Translations under genes and position numbers: made by a program
NCBI GenBank assembly: GCA_900491605.1
Contig: UESW01004008.1
Span: forward strand, 486,637 to 550,636
Direction: 5' to 3'
From: Calamus simplicifolius
Lineage: Eukaryota > Streptophyta > Magnoliopsida > Arecales > Arecaceae
DNA length: 64,000 nt
Notes under the pieces: model-generated
The model's input: the letters and a program-made list of their open reading frames with translations, nothing else
Databases searched by the model: none
Told to the model about the DNA's origin: nothing
Part shown: piece by piece, positions 56,400-64,000 of the stretch
How positions within the stretch are numbered: the stretch's first letter is position 1
How the letters are laid out: every line of letters starts with the position of its first letter

Positions 56400-56880
56400 A
56401 AATGATGATAGCATTGTCGTATCCATGATGATCGCAAAGCACCCTATAAAGAGAATTTTAGTGGACAGTAGGAGCTCTGTGGATGTTTTGAGTTATGATG
56501 CATTTGTTCGGATGAACTTGTCCCCTAACTCCCTTCAGCATGTCACCACACCCTTGATGGGTTTTACCAATGATTATGTGAGGGTCGAGGGGGAGATCAC
56601 TCTTTCTGTCATAGTCGGGATGTCATCGTGTCAGAGCATGGTTCTTATGAACTTTTTAGTAGTCTGAGTCCCACTGGCCTACAACGCCATCCTCGGATGA
56701 ACCGGTCTGAACCTTCTGGATGCCATCATCTTCACCAAAAGGTTGCTCATAAGGTTTTCCACCCGCGAAGGAGTTGAAAAGATAAGGGGGAGCAGAACCC
56801 ACTACCGCTCTGCTACCATATGGCCCCCAGCCCGTAGAGGGCGGTGCCTGCACCAGCACCAAAACCACTTGACCTCTGAG
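56400..56880 (+). pseudogene. gypsy protease remnant
   Basis: RILVDSRSSVDVLSYDAFVR at 56452-56511 is the retropepsin active-site loop with Asp kept but Thr-Gly replaced by Ser-Arg. The strand-rich MGFTNDYVRVEGEITLSVIV follows. A stop at 56665-56667 and frameshifts break the link to RT. Confidence 0.8.
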
Positions 56881-58160
56881 ACTTGGAGAGGAGAGGAGAG
56901 CCGGGCAAGCACTTGCTGACCTTCCCGCTGGGGGAGGACCTAACGAGGGCCATCCATATTGGAGCCCTGCTTTCGGAGGAGGTGCATGATCGGCTTCTTG
57001 CTTTCCTGCGGGCTAACTCCAACATCTTTGCATGGTCATCATCCGACATGCCAGGTGTCCCCGAAGAGGTAATTACCCATCAACTCAATATCAAACCGGG
57101 GTGCTGGCCCATCCAGCAGAAGAAGAGAAGCTTTGTCCTCGATCGACAAAAAGCCATCGATGAGGAATTCACAAACTGGTGGCTGCTGGCCACATCCGAG
57201 AGGTCCACTACTCCGACTGATTGGCTAACATCGTGATGGTCCGCAAGGCTAGTGGAGCTGGAGGATGTACGTAGACTTCACTGATCTCAATAAGGCCTGC
57301 CCCAAGAATAGCTTTCCATTGCCTCGGAATAACCAGCTGGTGGACGCCACATCCGGTCATGAGACCCTCAGCTTCATGGGCGCCTTCTTATGATACAACC
57401 ATATCAAGATTGATCCGACGGACGAGGAAGTTACCCCGTTTGTGACCGAGAAGAGGATATACTGCTACAAGGTGATGCTATTTGGATTGAAAAATACAGG
57501 AGTTACCTATCAGAGGTTGATGAATAAAGTCTTTGAAGGCCAGATCAGGCGCAACATGAAAGTATACATGGATGACATGCTGACCAAGAGTGTTCGTACT
57601 ACTGACCATGTTATTGACCTTGCAGAGACCTTCGACAATCTTCGTCGATACAAGATGATGCTGAACTCCCGCAAGTGCGCCTTCGGGGTCACAGCGGGCA
57701 AATTCCTAGGCTTCATGGTGATGCAGCATGGGATTAAGGCGAACCCTGATAAGATCCGAGCCATTCTAGACATGAGGTCCCTAGTTAACAAGAAGGAGGT
57801 ACAGTGCTTGACTAGAAGGATGGCGGCCTTGAGCCGTTTCTTGTCCAAGTCCATGGAAAGGTATCTTTCTTTCTTTAAGGCGCTGCACAAAGTCAATGGC
57901 TTCGAGTGGATGAAGGAGTGCCAGAAAGCCTTCGAGGAGTTAAAGGAGTTCTTATCCACTCCGCCATTGTTGTCCAAGCCAAGGGGCGGGGAGGAGCTCT
58001 TTCTATATCATACGGCCTTCCCCAAGGCTGTCAGCTCCATGCTTGTTCATATGGACACCGATAGGATACAAAAGCCAGTTTACTATACTAGAAGGTGCTT
58101 CATGATGCGGAGACTAGATACTCTAAAATCAAGAAGATTATCTTTGCTCTGATCGTCTCT
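56881..58160 (+). pseudogene. gypsy reverse transcriptase remnant
   Basis: The N-terminal pre-RT part (FAWSSSDMPGVPEEVITHQL, 57030-57090) is followed by frameshifts at about 57170-57420 over MYVDFTDLNKACPKNSF. The frame is then open at 57442-58152 with FGLKNTGVTYQRLMNKVF and the catalytic VYMDDMLTKS (57562-57591), FLGFMVMQHGIKANPDKIRA and the start of RNase H (FEELKEFLSTPPLLSKP). Confidence 0.9.
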
Positions 58161-58880
58161 GCCCAACGCTTTAGGCCCTACTTCTAAGCTTACCCGATCG
58201 TTGTGGTCACGGATCAACCACTCAAGGCAATTCTTTTTTGTCCTGATACCTCTGGCCGATTGGCGAAGTGGGCACTCAAGCTAGAAGAGTTCGACCTATC
58301 GTTTTGACCCAGGTCGGCCATGAAGTCCTAGATCTTAGCATATTTCCTGGTCGAGTGCACATGGATTGAGGAGCAGCCAAAAGAGCCCCATGCAAACCCT
58401 CAGACGTCACAATCAAGGGAAGAGGGGAGGACTAGATCCTTCACATGGATGGGGCATCAAATTGTCAAGGAAGTGGGGTAGGCCTCATCCTAGCAAGTTC
58501 GGATGGTATTGTGACCGAGTACGCCCTCTGTTTTCTCTTCTCAACGACAAGCAACTAGGCTGAGTATGAAGCCTTACTATTAGGGATGAGATTGGCATAG
58601 GAGCTCGGGGTGAAATGCCTTAGAGTTTTCACCGATTCTCAGCTCATCTCTAGTCAGGTTAAGGGAGAGTGCAAGGCCCGAGATCCCACACTGTCTCGTT
58701 ACTTGAGCAAGGTGCAATCACAAGCATCTCCCTTCACTCATTTTAGTGTTAGTTACATTTCCCAAGGGAAGAATGCCAGAGCCGATGCTTTGTCTCGGCT
58801 AGCCACTTCGGTTGATGAGACCTTGGAAGAACTTATGTGGAACATTTGGAAGCCCCAAGCATCAATATAGTGGAAGAATC
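58161..58880 (+). pseudogene. gypsy RNase H and second RNase H
   Basis: The first RNase H tail has VVVTDQPLKAIL and AKWALKLEEFDLSF with stops. The second, plant-type RNase H keeps its acidic residues in HMDGASNCQGSGVGLIL (about 58444-58494), AEYEALLLGM (58561-58590) and VFTDSQLISSQVKGE (58627-58670). Having two RNase H domains is a Tat feature. Confidence 0.85.
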
Positions 58881-59880
58881 CCTACCAATTAATCAGAATC
58901 CTTCTTGGATTGATGCATATGTCCAGTACCTGACCAATGACATCCTCCCAGTCAACCCCGCTGAAGCTAAGCTATTCAGGTGGTGAGCATCAAAGTTTCT
59001 TGTGCTTGATGGGCAGCTATATCGAAGATCCTTCTCCCACCCTCTCCTCAAATGCGTTGGTCTTGCAGACGCTGACAACATCCTCCATGAGATCCACGAG
59101 GGTATATGCGAAAACCACTTGGGGGGCAGAGCGTTATCACATAAGGCCCTACGCCAAGGCTACTACGGGCCTACCATGTGGAGAGATGCGGTCGAGTTGG
59201 TTCGGAAGTACGATAGCTACCAGCAACATGCTAACATTCAACGGCTGCCAACCTCTCAGCTGAGCCCCCTATCAGCTCCATGTCCCTTTGCCTAGTGGGG
59301 AATGGACATTTTGGGACTATTCCCTCCAGCCTTTGGTTAACAGAAGTTTTGCTCGTTGCCATCGACCATTTCACTAAGTGGGTAGAAGCCGAAGCACTCA
59401 CTAAAATCACCAAAGCAAAGGTGAGGAACTTCTTTTGAAAGTCCATTATCTGTGGGTTTGGGCTGCCCCATACCCTTGTTACCGATAATGGTAGACAGTT
59501 CGACAATGTTCCTTTCAGAGAATTTTGTGTCGAATTAGGCATATGTCAGAGGTTTACTTCTGTCGGTCATCCGTAATCAAACCGAGCGGCATAAGTGACA
59601 AATTGGACCATCCTTCAAGGGCTCAGGACACACCTAGATGATTTCAAAGGAAGATGGGTGGAGGAGCTCCCGAGCGTGTTGTGGGCGTATTACACAACGC
59701 CCCGAACCTCCATGGAAGAAACTCCTTTTAGCCATGTGTTTGGGTCGAAGGCAGTCATTCCAGTGGAAATCAGTATCCCTAGTCCCCGGATATAATCGTA
59801 TGATAAGGGGGACAATCCCAGCCAGTTGAGAGCCAACCTTGACCTCGTTGAGGAAGTCCACGATCAAGCATGACTCAAAA
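58881..59880 (+). pseudogene. gypsy integrase remnant
   Basis: The zinc domain keeps its His in HEGICENHLGGRAL (59092-59133), but the two Cys of the usual KCDRCQ are lost (RKYDSYQQHANIQ, 59203-59241). The core has WGMDILG (59298-59318) and VTDNGRQFDN; at the position of the catalytic Glu there is a stop (59592-59594), after another at 59574-59576. RWVEELPSVLWAYYTTPRTS follows. Dead enzyme. Confidence 0.87.
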
Positions 59881-60693
59881 TGGCTTCCTACTGACAAAGG
59901 ATCATAAGGTACTACAATGCCCGAGTTCACCCCAGAACGTTCCTCCTTGGAGACCTGGTCCTTAGATGAGCCAAAGTTTCTAAACCCACAGAGGGAGGAA
60001 AGTTGTCGCCCAATTGGAAAGGACCTTATCAAGTCACTGATGCACTTCATCGAGATATCGGGTCAAAGGATTGGACGGGAAGCCTCTCCCTTACACCTGG
60101 AACGCAGACAATCTCCGTTGGTATTATCAGTAAAGTGTACGGATATCATAAGTTTGAGCATGTCTACTAAAGTAATGTATACTTTTTCACTAACAAGTGT
60201 CTTCGAGCAATCTTGCTTCAGCTCAAGCCCGACTCAGCGTTGGCATTCAAGCCTGACTCAACATCGGCACTCAAGCCCGACTGAGCGTCAGCACTCCAGC
60301 TTGGCTTCGCATTGGCACACAAGCATGAGGTTGGATCAGCGTTTGTTCAGAGCCATTTCAGTCTCAACTTCAGCCTTAAGTCAACTCCGGTTTCGACTTC
60401 TCCCACATCTTGACTTCGGCCTCGATACCTACGTCGAGTGTCGACTCTTAACTACTACCCCAAGTTCCAGCTACAACCTGGGTTTCTATCTACTTCTGCC
60501 TCACCTAACCCTAGCTATTGCTTCGGTTCCTAGATTGGATCTACACTCTTGGCCCCGGCCCCAATTCTAGAATGAGAAAATTACTAATAGCAAATTTCAA
60601 AGATTTCAAAAATGTATTTTCATTAATTGTAGAAGTTTTACAAAATTGTCAACTCTAGTCGGGCCTCATTACAAGGAAAAATAAAGAGTGCTC
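59881..60693 (+). other. gypsy 3' noncoding region with short repeats
   Basis: Ends of pol (KLSPNWKGPYQV-like, about 60000-60040), then imperfect repeats of CAAGCCCGACTCAGCGTTGG type at 60220-60330 and TCGGCTTC-type sequence to about 60560. Spacers like this between pol and an extra gene are common in Tat elements. Confidence 0.6.
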
Positions 60694-63003
60694 TCAGGGC
60701 TCGGCTGGCGCTGGATCATCATTGGGGGAAGGATGTTCTTCTTCATCTGGTTCCAGGTCCCCGATTCCCTCGAGGCCATAGATTCTTCTTGCTTTGGCTT
60801 TGCAGTCTTGGAAGCCCACATTGTATGCAAAGGCAGTGGCCCCAGCCAGCTCCTCTTCATAATTGGTGGACTGCGTGAAGCTCTCTATGGCCTCGGTAGC
60901 CTTCTTCTTGGCTGCGATAATTTTTTCTTCGGCAGCCATCACAGCTGCCTTCAGGTCAATTATTTCGGCATCGGATCGACGGGCAATCTCTTCGGCATTT
61001 TCTGCTCACTCCTCGGCCACTTTTGTTTCAATGATGGCGGAGTGTAGTTGATTCTTCAACATGAACACCTCTGACTCCGCCACCCTTTGCTTCTCCTCTA
61101 CCGCCCGAGTATTATCGAGCCCATGGGCTGTTTGGCATTGAGCTTCCTCAAGCGCCCCTTCTGCCCTTTTCGGCCGGGCTAAACCCTCGGATCGGGTGGC
61201 TTTGGCTTCGGCTTCGACCCTTTGAGCCCGAGCCAATTCAGCTTGGGCCACCTCTAGAGCTCTCTCAGCCTTTTCTGCTTTGGCCTGAGCTCGCTCAACC
61301 TCCTCATGCAAATGGTAGAGGGCAGCCTCGCTTTGGGATAGGATGCTTTTGATGGCGGCCGAGGAGTTCATCGCCTGCAAAAGCAAATTACTTGGATTAA
61401 GTGAAGGAAAATTCTTACACTAAGACTATTGGTAAAGGGGGAAACACTTACCCAAAGGTGAGCCACAGAGGCTTCATGGAAGAAGACAGAGGTCCTCTGG
61501 TTTTGAAGGACCCTTGTAGCTCAAGTACGCAGACTTGAACCATTGTTCGCTCGGCCCATTGGCCGTGGTGCTCGAGGATTGACCGGAAGGAAGGCGCGTT
61601 AGCTTCATCCTCCTCCGTCGTCCTGGTGGATGCCGGAGCCGCTGGGGCTGGGTCAGAGGCCGGTAGTGCCTCTTCTATTGGCGCTACCACCTGTGGAGGC
61701 TCCTCGATTGTCACCTTTTTGGCTAGTCGAACGGCCTCTGGAGTTGTCCTTGTGATCGGTGCGGTTGACTCCACCTCGGGAGCCGCAGGTGTTGGCAAAA
61801 TTCCAGCCCTTTGCTCCTTCAGGAATGTGTTGGTGAGATCGATAGGGGATCAAGATGGCGTTGGTGACGGTGATTGAGGCCGCCTCCTTTCTTCAGCCAC
61901 TTCATTTCTTCCCGAGGACCCTTCGGCCTCGGTTTTCTTGCTAACCTTAATTTTGGCCCTCTTCTCGGTGGGGGCCCTATCCGCCTAGGCTCTTCTCTCC
62001 TTGGCTGTGGCCCTCCTCACTGCTTGGATCGATGGCAGCATATCTGTATAAGTCAAAGGACTTGGTAAAAAGAAAAAAAAAGAAAAAAAGAGGGGAAAAG
62101 AAAAAGAGAGCCAATGATGATGTGGGCAAAGAGAAGTCATGGCTGCTCACCGCTATTCAGAATAAGGCCTGCTAGCCGAAGGTTCTCCTTGGCCAACAGT
62201 TGGTTGCATCGGGGGACGTCGGTAGTTATCAGCTACCCGAACGCCTCTTGGTCCCTTGGGAGTATGGTCGGATCCTTGTTCAGCTCGGTGTTTGGAGTCC
62301 CCCACACTGTCCTCACCCCCTCAACTTGAGTGAAGAGAAACCTATCTTTTCACCCCTTGATAGATGTTGGAAGGTACAGTTTGAGGGTTCTTGTTGGTCT
62401 AGGGGCAAAGGACCACCACCCTGACTATTTTCTAAGGGTATAAAAGCATCGGAAAAGAGAGATCCTAGCTTCTATCCAATGAATATGGCACAGCACTAAG
62501 AAACCAATAATGGTCCGAATGGAATTCAGAACCAACTATGCCAGAGCTAAGGAATATCTATCTAAAAGGTTAAGTATGAAAGGATGAATGGGAAGGCAAA
62601 GGCCAGCTTTGAAATAAGTTTCGTAAAGAGCAACTATGCCGGGATAAGAGGAAGTAACCCTATCTTCGGGAAGAGGTCGATATAGGCAGAGATTGGTGGG
62701 GAGGCTATACTTGGCCCTAAGATTTATGATCTCTTGGGCAGTCATGCTCGAGGCTGTCCCCTTGGGAGACTGCCTCATAGTGGAGGATGAGCTGGCAACG
62801 ACTGGGGGCTGCCGAATGGGGGCCTGTCCGGCGGCCGGGCGACTCCCAATGGGAGACCACCCAATGGCTCGTTGCTGCTCTACTGGGACACTATCAGTGG
62901 AGGAAGTGGACCAGCTGGGTACTGGGGACAGAGAAGGCGGCGAAGGATCGGGGGAATAACCCACAGAATCAGAGATAGAACATGAAAGAGATGAAGAAGC
63001 CAT
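60694..63003 (-). pseudogene. gypsy antisense gene, three exons (Transposase_28-like)
   Basis: Starts at the ATG complementary to 63001-63003 (MASSSLSCSISDSVGYSPD). Exons 63003-62151, 62043-61452, 61374-60694; both introns (62044-62150, 61375-61451) keep GT and AG. Exon 1 has YPGIVALYETYFKAGLCLPI then HPFILNLLDRYSLALA, the 'putative gypsy type transposon' domain. Exon 2 is Pro/Ala/Glu-rich. Exon 3 is a long Ala/Glu coiled coil (ERAQAKAEKAERALEVAQAE) with a C-terminal FAYNVGFQDCKAKARRIYGL. Damage: stops at about 62535 and 61006, two in exon 2, and shifts in exon 1. Such antisense genes are known from Tat elements; their role is unknown. Confidence 0.82.
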
Positions 63004-63170
63004 AGAAACAAAGATGGAACTGACCTGGAGGAAGGACCTGGGAACTGGGAATTGAGGACAAAGAGCTTGGGAAGCAAGAAAAGATGAACAGATGCTTGAA
63101 TGAGGACCGAGTGGAAAAGAAAGGGCAAATGCAGTAGAAGCGAAAGACCGAGGTCAGGGACGACCCACCC

Positions 63171-63177
63171 CTTTATA
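63171..63177 (-). promoter_or_regulatory. TATA box for antisense gene
   Basis: TATAAAG on the minus strand, about 170 bp upstream of the antisense start codon. Confidence 0.55.
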
Positions 63178-63549
63178 GCCTCATTTCAAATCATCCCACC
63201 TGCCTCCAATTTGGCCACGTGCCCGCTCGCCACTAGAAATCATTTTGGCAACCGCCCGATGCGCAGAACGTGAGGGGCACTACCAATGATGGGACAATGG
63301 TGACCTCACTGCAATGATGACACCCACCTTTTCGCAGTTCCGTACCCAAGGAGAATCCCGCTTGATCTCAACGGCCAGAACAGATGAGGCGGTGGCATTG
63401 CAGCACCCGATGCCTCATCAAAGAAGCATGGCCTTTGGGGACACGTGTCCTCTTAGTAGCCGTTGGTGCACGAAGATCAGCTACTAGGTGATATAACGCC
63501 CCTTTCACTAGTGATTGTATGCCCACCCATCTCAGAGGCGGGGGGCATC
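63178..63549. other. gypsy region between antisense promoter and 3' LTR
   Basis: No gene seen. It probably holds upstream control sequence of the antisense gene and ends with the polypurine tract GAGGCGGGGGGCATC (63535-63549) before the LTR. Confidence 0.55.
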
Positions 63550-64000
63550 TGATGTAGCTGGTCATGCCCCCAAGCGGTGGAGTAACAGTCTGCATGGTTC
63601 TTGGAGCCAAATAATAATTTGGCAGCCAGTCCCGGCTTCGGCCTCGGCCTCGGCCCCGGTCGCGGACTTCGTTTCAGCTTCAACATTGGCCTTGAGCCCT
63701 GCCTCGGCCTCGACATGTCTTCAGCCTCGGCCTCGAGTCTCGCCTCGAGCCCTGCCTTGGCCTCAGCATGTCTTCGGCCTCGGCCTCAAGTCTTGCTTCG
63801 GCCTTGGCCTCGAGTCTCGCCTTGCATTCTCTCGGCCCATAGTTTCGATTGTAGAACCAACTTTGAATACTGTGCCTATTGATCTAAAGCACCTAAGATG
63901 ACCACGTGGCCTGCTAACCCACTCTTTGCCAAGATTACGGACGGTTACCGATATACTATGGGTAGTTGCCAATATTTACGATGCGCATTTAGCGGCTATA
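63550..64000 (+). repeat. gypsy 3' LTR (partial)
   Basis: Starts TGATGTAGCTGGTCATG and aligns with the 5' LTR from 53841, except for a shorter GCCTCGGCC array. It is cut by the window end. Confidence 0.88.

Larger units (their letters stand above)
53841..64000 (+). mobile_element. Tat-type Ty3/gypsy element (3' LTR runs off the window)
   Basis: LTRs share TGATGT(G/A)GCTG(A/G)TCA...GCGGTGGAGTAACAGTCTGCAT. The internal region runs gag, protease, RT, RNase H, a second RNase H, integrase, which is the gypsy order; the extra RNase H, the gag type and a spliced antisense gene before the 3' LTR point to the Tat/Retand group. All sense ORFs are broken. More than 10 kb long. Confidence 0.92.

Overview
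The window is intergenic DNA from a flowering plant with a large, repeat-rich genome. A monocot is possible, but I cannot name the species. The evidence is the transposon content: Ty1/copia elements primed by initiator-Met tRNA, a Tat-type Ty3/gypsy element with a second RNase H and an antisense gene, En/Spm (CACTA) elements with TNP2-type transposases, a PIF/Harbinger-like MITE, and plant L1-type LINEs. I found no functional host gene, rRNA, tRNA or CRISPR array. Almost every base can be assigned to a transposable element.

The key to the layout is one old LINE on the minus strand. Its reverse-transcriptase gene lies in pieces between about 5.0 and 49.7 kb: RT fingers at 49.1-49.5 kb, the next RT segment at 34.2-34.4 kb, the FADD box at 33.4-33.55 kb, the C-terminal part at 10.6-11.4 kb and the zinc-finger tail at 5.03-5.2 kb. 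Later insertions pushed these pieces apart. (1) CACTA-B (to 5028), itself broken by CACTA-A (to 424). (2) A 5'-truncated second LINE with a 15-bp target duplication (5206-10620), hit by Copia-1 (5338-10039, TSD GCCTC). (3) Pack-type element E (11368-33436), hit by CACTA-D (11445-31845), which was hit by CACTA-C (19452-31795, TSD CGA). (4) A 665-bp Harbinger-like MITE (33558-34222, TSD TAA). (5) Copia-2 (34420-49105), hit by Copia-3 (37034-46656, TSD TACAA). (6) Copia-4, same family as Copia-2 but on the minus strand (from 49699), hit by a Tat-type gypsy element (53841 to beyond the window end).

CACTA-C is the most complete DNA transposon. It has both termini, subterminal repeats, a roughly 20-copy minisatellite of about 86 bp inside the 5' subterminal region, a probable promoter and non-coding first exon, a long leader intron with GC-rich palindromic repeats and two hairpins, a frameshifted TNP2/DUF4218/DUF4216 transposase, and a second gene (Transposase_24 type) whose last exons are open. 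CACTA-D is an older inverted copy of the same family; it keeps both hairpins but has lost its 5' end. Element E carries what looks like an exon captured from a host DUF1218 gene.

All retrotransposon coding regions are broken by stops, frameshifts or deletions. Joins between fragments are inferred by reading the sequence and from family knowledge; no alignment was run.
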